Notes: generated by a model from the letters alone, not told the origin. A DNA stretch of 45,376 nucleotides from Hyphomicrobiales bacterium (GCA_021775475.1 JAJFHS010000066.1:1-45376), one strand, 5' to 3'. Positions 34,184-43,476 are shown, numbered from the stretch's first letter. A program made the numbers and translations.

Positions 34184-34916
34184 GTATAAGTCCTTGAAGA
34201 AAACCACCGCAGCACTGACTCTTGGCTTGGTAATTGCGGCCAGTGTCAGCCTGCAACCCGCCCAGGCCTATCGCACGGTGTTTGACCCGTGGAATTATCG
34301 CCAAAACATCCTGACAGCGGTGCGTTCCCTGTCAGAAGTCAATCAACAGATCGAACAATTGCGCAATGAGGCGCAGGTGATTCTGAAGATGAATCTGGAC
34401 CTGACCAAACTTGGCAACACAATTTCTCCTGAACTGTCTCGGACGTTGGGCGAGGTCAAATCTCTGATGGATCACGGAAATGCAATCGGCATGAAAGTGC
34501 AGGAAACAAATCAGGCTATGCAGCGATTGTTCCCCAAGGAGTTTGCAGCAAGTTTGAAGAGTGATGATATCATCCGCAACGCAAAGACACGCTGGGATCA
34601 GACCCTTGCTGCCTATAAACGTTCAGCAAACCTTCAGGCCAAAATCTCTCAAAGCGTTGATCAGGATTCTGATTTGCTCTCAACCCTTCTGGGTCGATCG
34701 CGCACGGCTGTTGGAAACCTTCAAGCCAGTCAGGCAGGTAACGAACTTGCCGGATTGAGCGTCAAACAATCCCTGCAGCTCCAGCAGCTGATGGCAGCGC
34801 AATATCGCGCTGAAACCATGGAACGTGCAAGACGAATGGCCGCTGAAGAAGAGGCTCGGGTTCGGTTCACCTCATTCCTTGGCAGCAAAGCAAGTGCTTA
34901 TTCGCCCACTCGTTAA
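34173..34916 (+). CDS. trbJ: TrbJ, VirB5-like pilus-tip protein
   Basis: 247 residues with a signal peptide (TTAALTLGLVIAASVSL, cleavage near AQA-Y) and a helical body, including the FDPWNYRQNILTAVRSLSEVNQQIEQLRNEAQ block typical of TrbJ. It is periplasmic and acts in pilus assembly and recipient contact. In the usual order trbK follows; here a hairpin-rich non-coding gap of 179 bp takes its place. Confidence 0.92.
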   Translation: MKLEYKSLKKTTAALTLGLVIAASVSLQPAQAYRTVFDPWNYRQNILTAVRSLSEVNQQIEQLRNEAQVILKMNLDLTKLGNTISPELSRTLGEVKSLMDHGNAIGMKVQETNQAMQRLFPKEFAASLKSDDIIRNAKTRWDQTLAAYKRSANLQAKISQSVDQDSDLLSTLLGRSRTAVGNLQASQAGNELAGLSVKQSLQLQQLMAAQYRAETMERARRMAAEEEARVRFTSFLGSKASAYSPTR

Positions 34917-34966
34917 AACGTGTGCGTTCGGGTCGCCTGCTGATCAAACAAGCATGGCGTCCCATT

Positions 34967-35076
34967 GACCGGGTTGGTGTTGCCCCTCCCTCCCTGCGGC
35001 ATCAGCCCGGTCTTTTTGAAATAGAAAAACAACACCCGCGGAAAAACAGGTTGTCCGCGAACGGCAAAGCTTTGCC
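34967..35076 (+). terminator. Hairpin cluster between trbJ and trbL, possible attenuator
   Basis: GACCGGG...CCCGGTC (34967-35012), extendable to about 13 pairs with two wobbles and followed by TTTTT, resembles a Rho-independent terminator. After it come CGCGGA/TCCGCG (35037-35059) and the perfect palindrome GGCAAAGCTTTGCC (35063-35076), 19 bp before trbL. It may reduce transcription of trbL-F-G-I or protect the mRNA end. Confidence 0.6.
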
Positions 35077-35095
35077 AATTTAAAGGACAAGAATT

Positions 35096-36379
35096 ATGGG
35101 CGACCTCAACGTCATCGACCAGTTCACCGAGACCTTTGTCCGTTATATAGAATCCGGTTTTGGGCTGCTTTCCGGTGATGTGGCATTTCTCGTTTCAATC
35201 CTCGTTGCCATTGATATTGTGCTGGCTGGATTATTTTGGGCATTGCTGGGTGAAGACAATGTCGTCGCGCAGCTGATCAAGAAAGTGATTTATGTTGGTT
35301 TTTTTGCCCTCATCCTGAATAATTTCAAACCCCTTTCGGATGTTGTTTTCCAGAGTTTTGCCGGACTTGGGCTTAAAGCAGGTGCGGCAACATTTGGCCC
35401 CGAACAATTAATGCGCCCAGGTTTCGTGGCAGAAACCGGATTTACCGCTGCCTGGCCATTGCTGGAAGCTGCGGGCAAGCTGATCGGTTTTACAACCTTC
35501 TTTGAAAACTTTGTTACCATCATTGTCCTGATGCTGGCCTGGTTGATCGTATTGCTGGCGTTCTTCATCCTCGCCGTTCAACTATTCATCACCATTATCG
35601 AATTCAAACTGACCACGCTTGCCGGGTTTGTTCTGGTGCCCTTTGCCCTGTTTGGCAAAACATCATTTCTGGCAGAACGTGTCCTTGGCAATGTCATCAC
35701 CGCAGGCATCAAGCTGATGGTTTTGGCCATAGTGGTAGCCATCGGTTCAACAATCTTTGGCTCAATCGCCACGCCTCCGAGCGGTGATATCGATCTTAAA
35801 CATGCTGCCTCCATCATTCTGGCCGCAATAACGGTTTTTGGCCTTGCCATCTTTGTCCCCGGCATTGCTGCCGGTCTTGTCTCCGGCGCTCCGCAACTGG
35901 GTGCCGGTGCAGCCGCAGGAACAGCCGTTGGATTGATCGGCGCTGGTGTGGCCGGTGGCGCACTGGTTTCCGGGGGAGCACGGGCAGCCAGTAGCGTTGG
36001 CAGGTCAGGTGTTGCCGCTGCCGCCTCCATAGCTGGTCGAACCAGTGCAGGGTTTAATAGTGGTGGCATCTCAGGCGTAGCACAAGCAACAGTCAGCGGT
36101 CCGATAAAGAATGCCGCATCAAGTGCAACGGCACCAATCAGTGATGCCTTCAAATCCGGTCAGGCTGCAGGCTTTCGAGCAACAGGCGGTTCTTCTTCAT
36201 CAGTTGGCCGGGGCGCTGGCGTGGTTTCGTCATCCAACTCGTCCCAACAACCGGCCTGGGCCAAACAAATGCGTAGTCACCAACGAATGCGCGAGGCCGC
36301 GACAGCCGCAACCCACACTCTTCGTGATGGCGACCGGGGTGGTTCTGCTGAAGGCCCAAAACTTGATCCCGATAAATAG
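35096..36379 (+). CDS. trbL: TrbL, VirB6-like polytopic membrane protein
   Basis: 427 residues: five to six membrane segments in residues about 20-260 (for example LVSILVAIDIVLAGLFWALL and FVTIIVLMLAWLIVLLAFFIL), then an alanine-, glycine- and serine-rich tail, as usual for TrbL. It forms part of the DNA path through the inner membrane. Start after AAAGGAC. Confidence 0.93.
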   Translation: MGDLNVIDQFTETFVRYIESGFGLLSGDVAFLVSILVAIDIVLAGLFWALLGEDNVVAQLIKKVIYVGFFALILNNFKPLSDVVFQSFAGLGLKAGAATFGPEQLMRPGFVAETGFTAAWPLLEAAGKLIGFTTFFENFVTIIVLMLAWLIVLLAFFILAVQLFITIIEFKLTTLAGFVLVPFALFGKTSFLAERVLGNVITAGIKLMVLAIVVAIGSTIFGSIATPPSGDIDLKHAASIILAAITVFGLAIFVPGIAAGLVSGAPQLGAGAAAGTAVGLIGAGVAGGALVSGGARAASSVGRSGVAAAASIAGRTSAGFNSGGISGVAQATVSGPIKNAASSATAPISDAFKSGQAAGFRATGGSSSSVGRGAGVVSSSNSSQQPAWAKQMRSHQRMREAATAATHTLRDGDRGGSAEGPKLDPDK

Positions 36380-36391
36380 GAAAACCAGCCC

Positions 36392-37141
36392 ATGAAATTT
36401 AAACGATCCCAAAACCGCTATGGCAACACGCCCGAACCGGTAACACCTTATCAAAAAGCTGCCCAGGTCTGGGACATGCGAATGGGCGATGCTGCTGTTC
36501 GTACCAGAAACTGGCGCTTGATGGCCTTTGGCTCTCTGGGTCTGTCACTCATATTATCCGGTGGCGTTATCTGGCAGGCGGGAAAATCAAGCATTGTTCC
36601 CTATGTCGTAGAACTGGAAGCACAAGGTTCTGCCCGCGCTGTGCGCTCAGCGCTCGAAACTTACAAACCAAGTGATGCACAGATCGCATTTCATCTGGCG
36701 AATTTCTTTGAAAAAGTCCGCTCGCTTCCTATCGATCCAATCGTTGTGCGCAAAAACTGGTTGCAAGCCTACGATTTTGCAACATCGCGTGCTGTCAATA
36801 TGCTCAATGAACATGCCCGTGAGAATGATCCTTTCTCCCGCATCGGCAAGCAGACGGTTGCGATTGAAATCACCAGTGTGGTTCGTGCTTCTAACACAAG
36901 TTTCCAGGTCAGATGGCTGGAACGTCAATATATCAACGGATCCCTCGCCAACAAAGAGCGTTGGACCGCGCTTGCCAGCGTGATCATCGATCCACCGCGT
37001 GATGCGGAAACTCTGCGCAAAAACCCTCTTGGCATCTACGTGACCAGCCTCAATTGGTCGCGCGAGCTTGATACTGAGAAATCACAATCGCCTTCAAGCT
37101 CTTCTCCCAAAATTAATTCAAAAACTGGAGGTCTAAAATGA
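36392..37141 (+). CDS. trbF: TrbF, VirB8-like scaffold protein
   Basis: 249 residues: short cytoplasmic start, one membrane segment (LMAFGSLGLSLILSGGVIWQAG), then the VirB8 periplasmic domain. Last codons overlap the trbG start (ATGA). Confidence 0.93.
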   Translation: MKFKRSQNRYGNTPEPVTPYQKAAQVWDMRMGDAAVRTRNWRLMAFGSLGLSLILSGGVIWQAGKSSIVPYVVELEAQGSARAVRSALETYKPSDAQIAFHLANFFEKVRSLPIDPIVVRKNWLQAYDFATSRAVNMLNEHARENDPFSRIGKQTVAIEITSVVRASNTSFQVRWLERQYINGSLANKERWTALASVIIDPPRDAETLRKNPLGIYVTSLNWSRELDTEKSQSPSSSSPKINSKTGGLK

Positions 37142-38205
37142 CAGTCAAATCCATTCCTGGTATTAAAGGAACACATCTTACGGTTCTAACTCTTGCACTC
37201 GCCTTCTCGGCCTGTGCCACCAAACCCAAGGTACCGCAGATTGAATATGACAATCTGGATTTTGATCCAGCAATCTATCAAAATGAACCAGAACCAGCGG
37301 TAAAACTGGTAAAATTACCTGAACCACTACCGCTGCCAGGTCAATTGAAGAAACTGCCCGGCAAGACGTCTAAAAAGACTAAAGATGAGCGACCGCCAAA
37401 GATCCGGGTGATTGATGCCAACAAGGCCGCCAAGATTGAACCGTCAAAAGACGGTTACATCAATGCCATACAGAATTATCCTTTCGTCAAAGGCGCGCTT
37501 TATCAACTTTATGCCGCCGTCAATCAGGTATCCGACATTGCACTGGAACCCGGTGAAAAACTGGTGTCAGTTTCTGCAGGTGACACGGTTCGCTGGGTTG
37601 TAGGCGACACACGTTCGGGTTCTGACAAATCTAGCGGAAGCAATCAGATACAGGTCCATATTCTGATCAAACCAATTGCACCTGATCTACAAACCAACCT
37701 GGTCATCGCCACAGACCGACGCACCTATCATCTTGAAATGCACTCTACTGATAACACCTATATGGCATCGGTTTCCTGGATTTATCCCTATTCCGATCTC
37801 ATCGCCCTTAAAAACCGTAATGCTTCAGCGATTCAGTCAGCAAAAATGATCATCGACAAAGGTTTGAAGCTCGACCGGTTGAAGTTTCGGTACAGGATCA
37901 AGGGTAATGCACCCTGGAAACCCATTCGGGCATTTGATGACGGCAATAAAGTCTACCTGCAATTTCCATCCGGCCTGAGGCAAGGAGAGGCACCACCGTT
38001 GTTCGTTATCGGATCTAACGGCGAACCGGCACTGGTCAATTATCGGGTGCGCGATAACTATTACATTGTCGATCGGTTGTTTGCTGCAGCAGAATTGCGA
38101 TTGGGTACAGACCCTCAGCAGATTGTTCGAATAACGCGCACTGATGCCACATACAAAAAGGCGCATTCAGTTAAAAACATCTGGGGGATACGAAATGACC
38201 GGTAG
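37138..38205 (+). CDS. trbG: TrbG, VirB9-like outer-membrane complex protein
   Basis: 355 residues. Signal peptide with a lipobox-like end (LALAFSAC, Cys near residue 27), a proline-rich linker, then the TrbG/VirB9 domain with YPFVKGALYQLYAAVNQVSDI and the beta-rich C-terminus. The Cys suggests it may be lipidated and so cover the VirB7 role, since no trbH or virB7 gene is present (inference). Confidence 0.92.
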   Translation: MTVKSIPGIKGTHLTVLTLALAFSACATKPKVPQIEYDNLDFDPAIYQNEPEPAVKLVKLPEPLPLPGQLKKLPGKTSKKTKDERPPKIRVIDANKAAKIEPSKDGYINAIQNYPFVKGALYQLYAAVNQVSDIALEPGEKLVSVSAGDTVRWVVGDTRSGSDKSSGSNQIQVHILIKPIAPDLQTNLVIATDRRTYHLEMHSTDNTYMASVSWIYPYSDLIALKNRNASAIQSAKMIIDKGLKLDRLKFRYRIKGNAPWKPIRAFDDGNKVYLQFPSGLRQGEAPPLFVIGSNGEPALVNYRVRDNYYIVDRLFAAAELRLGTDPQQIVRITRTDATYKKAHSVKNIWGIRNDR

Positions 38206-39433
38206 CTCTCAGGACAAAATTGATCCGGAAAGGTTGGAATTAAGAGCAAAGCCAAGGCCTGTCACCCGCATCAGCCGAAAAGTGCTTTATGCTGGCAGTG
38301 CTTTGGTGCTTGTGTTGATTTCGGGGGCTGTGCTGATCGCACTTGATCCACCTGACTGGAAAGATGGTACCCGTACCGAACTGATTGATACGCGACACAA
38401 TCAATCACCTGAAGGTATCGAAAAACTACCCTCCAGTTATGAAGGCATTCCAAAGCTTGGGCCACCCAACCCGGGTGACCTTGGTAAATCCATTACCCGG
38501 TTGGAACGAAGTCTCAACATCGCTCAACCAGTGCGCCCTTTGCCCTCATTCAAACCAGACCCTGAAGAGGGCTTTCTGAGGGCAGAACGCATTCGACTGG
38601 CAAAACTTGCTGCAGAAGCAAAAGAGTCGAAGCTGTTCTTCACAACACAGACGAAACGGGCGGAAACAGGTGAGGAGAAAACTCGCCCAGATACGGATGC
38701 AACTGCAAAATTTGATCCACTATCAGTGCTCAATGCAATCAACCAACCGCCATCATCCGCTCCCAACCCTGATGTAAATCGCCAACAAAGCAAACTGGCA
38801 TTTCTCACCAATGGTCCGGATGGCAAAATCTACAATGAACACACTGTCCAGAGACCCGTTTCCCCCTATCAGCTCATAGCTGGAACCATCATAGCTGCCA
38901 GTCTGGTAACTGGTTTAAACTCTGATTTGCCCGGGACCGTAATCGGCCAGGTGACAGAACATGCTTATGACAGTGTTACAGGTCAGCATCTCCTGATCCC
39001 TCAGGGATCGCGCCTGATTGGAAAATACGACAGTAAAATCTCATTTGGGCAAGACAGAGCACTTGTGGTCTGGCAACGTATCATTCGCCCCGACGGCACT
39101 TCAATTGTCATTAATAACCTGCCAGGAACTGATACTGCCGGATATGCTGGCGTTGCTGATGAAGTCGACCTTCACACCTGGAAACTCATCAAGGGAATTG
39201 CCCTTGCTACCTTGTTGGGTGTTGGTTCTGAACTGAGCTTTGGCTCCAGCGAAAATGATCTCGTCAAGGCCATCCGTGAAAGTACCCAGGAAAACACTAA
39301 CCGGGCTGGTCAAAGTTTGGTTGAGCGTACATTGGATATTCAGCCGACCATCACAGTCAGGCCTGGCTGGCCCATCCGTATTATCGTCAACAAGGATATC
39401 ATCATGACACCTTACAGTCAGAAAGGCGGCTGA
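38195..39433 (+). CDS. trbI: TrbI, VirB10-like channel protein
   Basis: 412 residues: N-terminal membrane anchor (VLYAGSALVLVLISGAVLIAL), proline-rich periplasmic linker, then the VirB10 barrel domain with AGTIIAASLVTGLNSDLPG and GSRLIGKYD. It spans both membranes. ATG 38195 follows GGGGG and overlaps the trbG end; the upstream ATG at 38144 lies inside trbG and is unlikely. Confidence 0.92.
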   Translation: MTGSSQDKIDPERLELRAKPRPVTRISRKVLYAGSALVLVLISGAVLIALDPPDWKDGTRTELIDTRHNQSPEGIEKLPSSYEGIPKLGPPNPGDLGKSITRLERSLNIAQPVRPLPSFKPDPEEGFLRAERIRLAKLAAEAKESKLFFTTQTKRAETGEEKTRPDTDATAKFDPLSVLNAINQPPSSAPNPDVNRQQSKLAFLTNGPDGKIYNEHTVQRPVSPYQLIAGTIIAASLVTGLNSDLPGTVIGQVTEHAYDSVTGQHLLIPQGSRLIGKYDSKISFGQDRALVVWQRIIRPDGTSIVINNLPGTDTAGYAGVADEVDLHTWKLIKGIALATLLGVGSELSFGSSENDLVKAIRESTQENTNRAGQSLVERTLDIQPTITVRPGWPIRIIVNKDIIMTPYSQKGG

Positions 39434-39434
39434 T

Positions 39435-39683
39435 ATGGCTAATCTCAAGCTTGGAAAACTACCGGATCGCAATACGGTCAAAATCACATTCACCGCAAGC
39501 GCGCAACTCAATGAGTTATTGGAACATTACGCAAGCCTGTACGAACGAACTTACGGAAAACAGGAAACGATTGCCGATCTGATTCCATTCATACTGGAAG
39601 CATTCATTACCAGTGATGCGGGGTTTAGGAAGGCCAACAAGCAAAAGCCTCATCGCATATCCCCCGATCACGATACTGCCTAA
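39435..39683 (+). CDS. DUF2274 protein at the end of the trb operon
   Basis: 82 residues: KLGKLPDRNTVKITFTASAQLNELLEHYASLYERTYGKQE..ADLIPFILEAFITSD, the standard DUF2274 pattern with ribbon-helix-helix-like content. It is always found directly after trbI in this ICE type; function is unknown. Converges with ardA with a 4-bp overlap. Confidence 0.88.
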   Translation: MANLKLGKLPDRNTVKITFTASAQLNELLEHYASLYERTYGKQETIADLIPFILEAFITSDAGFRKANKQKPHRISPDHDTA

Positions 39684-40186
39684 GAACACCGATAAATGTA
39701 TCGCTGCCCTGCAATTGTGGTTTCTGTGTAGTCGATGGCCAGATCTCGAGCGATGGCATCATAGTCGATGTAAGTAATTATTGTGTCTGCTATGTCACCG
39801 AACAACCCCTCATCGACAAATTGCTCAGCCAGTTGCCGCATTGATATATCCTGATAGATATTCAGATCAAAATCATCCGGATCACTGGTTTCATAGTCAA
39901 ATTGATAGCCGCATTCTCCCACTGCCATTACAACCTTCAGCTTCTGGTCATCCTCCCAACCCTCAATACAGTCCATAAATTTTAGAATGGTATTCTGATA
40001 GAGCCCCAAGGCTTTTGCCAATTCTGAATCAATGTCCTCACCATCAATAAACTGGAGTTCGAATTCTTCAACTGCATCACCAAATTCGTTGGTAACGGTG
40101 TTAACTCTGGCTAGATAGGTTTCTGCATCTTCAAAATAAAATCCGGATGCTGTGACATCATAAGGCTGCGCATAAAAAGTAGTCAT
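39680..40186 (-). CDS. ardA: ArdA antirestriction protein
   Basis: 168 residues, strongly acidic, with the ArdA pattern TTFYAQPYDVTASGFYF near the start and EFELQFIDGE, and a C-terminal ISMRQLAEQFVDEGLFGD. ArdA mimics B-form DNA and blocks type I restriction enzymes during entry into a new host. ATG 40186 (ribosome site GGAAG) gives the family start; the longer frame runs into the folded leader. Confidence 0.92.
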   Translation of the reverse strand: MTTFYAQPYDVTASGFYFEDAETYLARVNTVTNEFGDAVEEFELQFIDGEDIDSELAKALGLYQNTILKFMDCIEGWEDDQKLKVVMAVGECGYQFDYETSDPDDFDLNIYQDISMRQLAEQFVDEGLFGDIADTIITYIDYDAIARDLAIDYTETTIAGQRYIYRCS

Positions 40187-40205
40187 CTTGTCTTCCTTTG
40201 GAACT

Positions 40206-40378
40206 GGGTTGCATCTGCAACCCTGATTTCCGGCGAGGACGGAGATGGGAGGGGACAAGAAGAATTGATGCCGAGTGGTGCGGGCGCAAGATAACTGTTG
40301 AACAACAGTGCCTGAGCCACGGTCGGTGTCCATTCTTCTTAATGGGGAGAGAAGAGGCAGAGCCTCTCGGTTTCCCCT
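40206..40378 (-). promoter_or_regulatory. Large hairpin leader of ardA, candidate single-stranded-DNA promoter
   Basis: GGGTTGCA/TGCAACCC (40206-40223, 2-base loop). A long imperfect stem pairs AAGAAGAAT plus GATGCCGA (40257-40274) with TCGGTGTC plus ATTCTTCTT (40323-40340), enclosing a perfect ACTGTTG/CAACAGT hairpin (40294-40309). AGAGGC/GCCTCT (40353-40367) follows, inside GGGGA/TCCCC. Comparable folded regions upstream of ardA of plasmid ColIb-P9 serve as promoters on the entering single strand. Confidence 0.6.
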
Positions 40379-40380
40379 CT

Positions 40381-40665
40381 CTCTAAAAGGAAAATGCGAA
40401 CGACTGGCTACCGGCGCAATAAACGTCTGTTGCTGCGATTACGGAAATGGATAGCAATTCTATAGGGTCTGATTTAGAACCAAAAACTGACAATGTTAAA
40501 TAGTGTTGTGAACGGAAATTTATGACCCGAAGCGGTAATTCAAACCTTCTATATCCAACGCCAGCTGAGAGATTTGCACAGTGTGTGGCGGCGATCAGTT
40601 GAACTCACAGCCAATTCCAGACATTCTTGTCTGCAAAAAGCTCTGTAGAGCTATCAATGTGCAAA
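40381..40665. other. Stretch without recognised gene
   Basis: Between the ardA leader and the cyclodeaminase-like gene I see no credible reading frame, RNA gene or strong repeat. It probably holds the junction between backbone and metabolic cargo. Confidence 0.4.
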
Positions 40666-41685
40666 TCAAAAAATAGCAATCGTCGGATGTTTGGCCGCAA
40701 TCGCTGATTGGTATGCAATTCGGGCCGCCACTAAATCCTCCATGGCTATTCCCATGGCCTTGTAGATTGTAATCTCTTGGTCATCCACACGTGGGCGGTC
40801 AGCCTTAAGCAGCGCCTCGCCGATGACGACACCCGTGTTCGGGTCCATTCCTGTCAGTTCGCCGCATCCCACAGGGGTGGATTCAAATGCGCATGGGTCC
40901 TCGACAAATAGCCTTCCTTTGGAGATCAGATCAATAGGCAGCTCACCGCGTGGAGGGACATAGCCGACCGATGAAACGTGGCTTCCCGGGCTAACCCATT
41001 CCGCTTGGATGACAGGATCATACGCGTGGCTGGCAAGGCAGATTACGTCTGAAATTCTGACTGCACTTTCAAGATCTTCGACTGCTTCGGCAATCTGGCA
41101 GGATTTGGCCAGCCGCGCAGCGTCCTCATGGATAAGAGATGAAACATAGATTTTGTCAAAATCCCGCACGAGAGGCAGCAGGCGGAGATGTTCGCGCCCT
41201 TGCACCCCGGCACCAACGATCGTTGCAACCCTACAATCCGGTTTGGAGAGCGTTTCAACCGATACGATTGCGCTCGCGGCGGTCCGAATGTCCGTTATGT
41301 AGGTACCATCCATGACGCAAAGGGTTTGACCAGTTTGTTCGTCAAATAGGACAATCGTTGCCAGATGATTGGGCAGGTCTTCATCGAGGTTTTCCTCAAA
41401 GACGTTGACCATTTTCACCATCATGGGACTTCCGGGTATCCATGCAGGCATCGACAGCATGAAACCGTTTGGGGTTGTGATTTCTGGCCTGGGAGGAACC
41501 TGCACTTCGCCGCGTGCGACTTGCTTGAATCCCTCATTAAGCTCATCCAGAAGCTGGCGGGCTTCCATGAAGCGCTCCACATCTGCTTCGCTGAGGATCA
41601 TTACGGGCTGCTCGCCTTTGTGGATTTCTGCCGCGCTTTTCGTGTGTGTCATGATGCAATTCTCATTTTCGCGAATTTCTATCAT
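40666..41685 (-). CDS. Ornithine cyclodeaminase/mu-crystallin family protein
   Basis: 339 residues of the NAD(P)-binding OCD fold: MVKMVNVFEENLDEDLPNHLATIVLFD, DGTYITDIRTAASAIVSVE, and the nucleotide-binding ATIVGAGVQGREHLRLL. Members deaminate ornithine or reduce cyclic imines and keto acids; the substrate cannot be told from the sequence. ATG 41685 has a good GAAGG ribosome site. Divergent from a LysR gene, its likely regulator. Confidence 0.88.
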   Translation of the reverse strand: MIEIRENENCIMTHTKSAAEIHKGEQPVMILSEADVERFMEARQLLDELNEGFKQVARGEVQVPPRPEITTPNGFMLSMPAWIPGSPMMVKMVNVFEENLDEDLPNHLATIVLFDEQTGQTLCVMDGTYITDIRTAASAIVSVETLSKPDCRVATIVGAGVQGREHLRLLPLVRDFDKIYVSSLIHEDAARLAKSCQIAEAVEDLESAVRISDVICLASHAYDPVIQAEWVSPGSHVSSVGYVPPRGELPIDLISKGRLFVEDPCAFESTPVGCGELTGMDPNTGVVIGEALLKADRPRVDDQEITIYKAMGIAMEDLVAARIAYQSAIAAKHPTIAIF

Positions 41686-41755
41686 AGGACCTTCTCAAAA
41701 CCAGGGAATTATGACAAATATATTCTCAGTAGTTATAAATGAGTTTGAGGAATAT

Positions 41756-42661
41756 ATGAGCCGATACTCCATGCGCGTCTTGTTCGCCTTCGAAGCCGTT
41801 GGGCGTCATCTGAGCTTTTCAAAAGCTGCTGATGATCTGAACATCAGCCAGTCCGCGATCAGCCGCAACATCGCGGCGCTTGAAGCTGGCTTGAACTGCC
41901 GCCTGGTTTCACGAACGACGAGAAGTTGTGCACTGACCCCGGCAGGCGAGCAAATGCATGCTGGAATCTCTGAGGGTCTCCAATGCATTCAATCCGCGAT
42001 TCAAAGTGCGGAACGAGCGACGGCAGATAACCAACTGAACATCTCAATCTCGCCTTTTCTCTCGGTGGCTTGGTTCACGCCTCGGCTGTTGGACTTTATT
42101 GCGTTGAACCCCGACATTGATGTGAACCTGCTTCACTCTTACGAGCCGCCAGCGTTCAATAGTGACAACGTTGATATAGGGATCAATTGGGGGCGTAAAC
42201 CGATAGGCATGCGGCTTGCTTTCGAGCTTGCGATCCCCGGTGATTTGATACCCGTTTGCACCCCGGAATATGCTGTGCACAACATTGGCACTACAGACGT
42301 GACATCACTTCGAAATTGCACGCTGTACCACGAATTCACAGATGACGATTGGCAGGCTTGGTTCTGCGTATATGGCCTGTATGACGTGCAGTTCAATGCC
42401 CAGAGAATCAGTGATACTGGTGCGCTTCGGCAGGCTGCCTTGTCTGGCAAGGGGGCTGCGCTCCTTTTTCGTGCGCTGATCGACGAGGACTTGCGGAGCG
42501 GCAAACTCGTGTGCCCCTTCGAGAAGTCAGTCAACACAGGTCACGATTATTGGATTACCTATCCGGTAGAGCATGCTGGTCGCCCTGCAATCAAACGCTT
42601 GCTTAAATGGTTTCGAAAGCAGGTCGCCCAGCAATCGACCGGAGCTTTAAAGGTGATTTGA
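41756..42661 (+). CDS. LysR-family regulator (GcvA-like)
   Basis: 301 residues: MSRYSMRVLFAFEAVGRHLSFSKAADDLNISQSAISRNIAALE is a GcvA-type winged helix, with an effector-binding domain after residue about 90. ATG 41756 follows GAGG and gives the family N-terminus; earlier in-frame ATGs (41711, 41369) run through the divergent promoter and gene. Pairs with the cyclodeaminase-like gene. Confidence 0.9.
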   Translation: MSRYSMRVLFAFEAVGRHLSFSKAADDLNISQSAISRNIAALEAGLNCRLVSRTTRSCALTPAGEQMHAGISEGLQCIQSAIQSAERATADNQLNISISPFLSVAWFTPRLLDFIALNPDIDVNLLHSYEPPAFNSDNVDIGINWGRKPIGMRLAFELAIPGDLIPVCTPEYAVHNIGTTDVTSLRNCTLYHEFTDDDWQAWFCVYGLYDVQFNAQRISDTGALRQAALSGKGAALLFRALIDEDLRSGKLVCPFEKSVNTGHDYWITYPVEHAGRPAIKRLLKWFRKQVAQQSTGALKVI

Positions 42662-42868
42662 GAGCGACCATGTCGAACGTCCGCTCAGGGTCAAAAGTGA
42701 CGATAGCTCCAATCGTTATTCAGTCATCTTGCGAAAGAATTGCCAAGTTTGCTATGGGCTCTATCCGGGAGTTCACTGCAATTTCAATCAATGACTGCTA
42801 TTGGCACCCTGATTTTCCCCGTACTTAATGTCTGGCAATAGACCAGAGCGGGACAGGCAGATTGTTAA

Positions 42869-43084
42869 TTATTTTGTTTGTTCAGCTAGCAGCTCTGAGG
42901 GCTTAACTTCCAGAACTTCTGCAATCCGTCCAACGACATCAATACTTGCGGCATAGACACATCGCTCAAGCGCGCTGATGTAGGTGCGGTCCAATTCAGC
43001 CTGGTGGGCAAGGTCTTCCTGTGACAGTCCCTTAATCTTCCGATATCTCTTCAGGTTTGCAGCAAATGTCTTCCGTATCTCCAT
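42869..43084 (-). CDS. XRE-family helix-turn-helix regulator
   Basis: 71 residues: FAANLKRYRKIKGLSQEDLAHQAELDRTYISALERC..AASIDVVGRIAEVLEVKPSELL, a single Cro/C1-type domain. Divergent from the small gene at 43168 near the right end of the ICE. Likely an element-specific repressor. Confidence 0.9.
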   Translation of the reverse strand: MEIRKTFAANLKRYRKIKGLSQEDLAHQAELDRTYISALERCVYAASIDVVGRIAEVLEVKPSELLAEQTK

Positions 43085-43167
43085 GAATAACAGGAGAGCG
43101 TGATTGCATAGTATTTAACCACGGAGTATTCTCTACATTTAGTTGCTTTGAAGATTCTGAGTAGAAT

Positions 43168-43425
43168 ATGAAGAACACTACACTCCCTGACATTGAAGAA
43201 TTCCCACCTGAATCCGAAACCGTGACAGCTTACGACCGACGGTGTTTCAAACTTTACATCATGCTACTGGATGCAGATGCTTCCGGTGAGGATTGGTTTG
43301 GAGCTTACACAAGAATTTTCAAAATCGCTCACATAGAGAACCGTGAGCACTCATATCAGCACTATCAGGCTCATCTGAAGCGAGCCAAGTGGATGACTAC
43401 CACAGGTTATCGGCAATTACTTTGA
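43168..43425 (+). CDS. Small ICE-associated protein of unknown function
   Basis: 85 residues: PPESETVTAYDRRCFKLYIMLLDADASGEDW, then HYQAHLKRAKWMTTTGYRQLL. The pattern (TAYD..H...Y..LLDA...G.DW and HL.RA.WMT..GYR.LL) recurs in short proteins next to XRE genes in alphaproteobacterial ICEs and ends like DUF2285 proteins. I cannot assign a function; a role in element control is inferred from the divergent XRE gene. Confidence 0.7.
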   Translation: MKNTTLPDIEEFPPESETVTAYDRRCFKLYIMLLDADASGEDWFGAYTRIFKIAHIENREHSYQHYQAHLKRAKWMTTTGYRQLL

Positions 43426-43476
43426 AATATGACAATGGCTATTATTGGAAATAATTGGTTGAAGGTTCTGTTTGTG

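Noticed and set aside
35578..36153. 191-codon minus-strand frame inside trbL
   Set aside because: Alanine- and proline-rich shadow of the glycine/alanine-rich TrbL tail; trbL itself has strong family features.
41369..41755. N-terminal extension of the LysR frame
   Set aside because: It runs antisense through the cyclodeaminase-like gene and the divergent promoter; GAGG before ATG 41756 and the family N-terminus fix the start.
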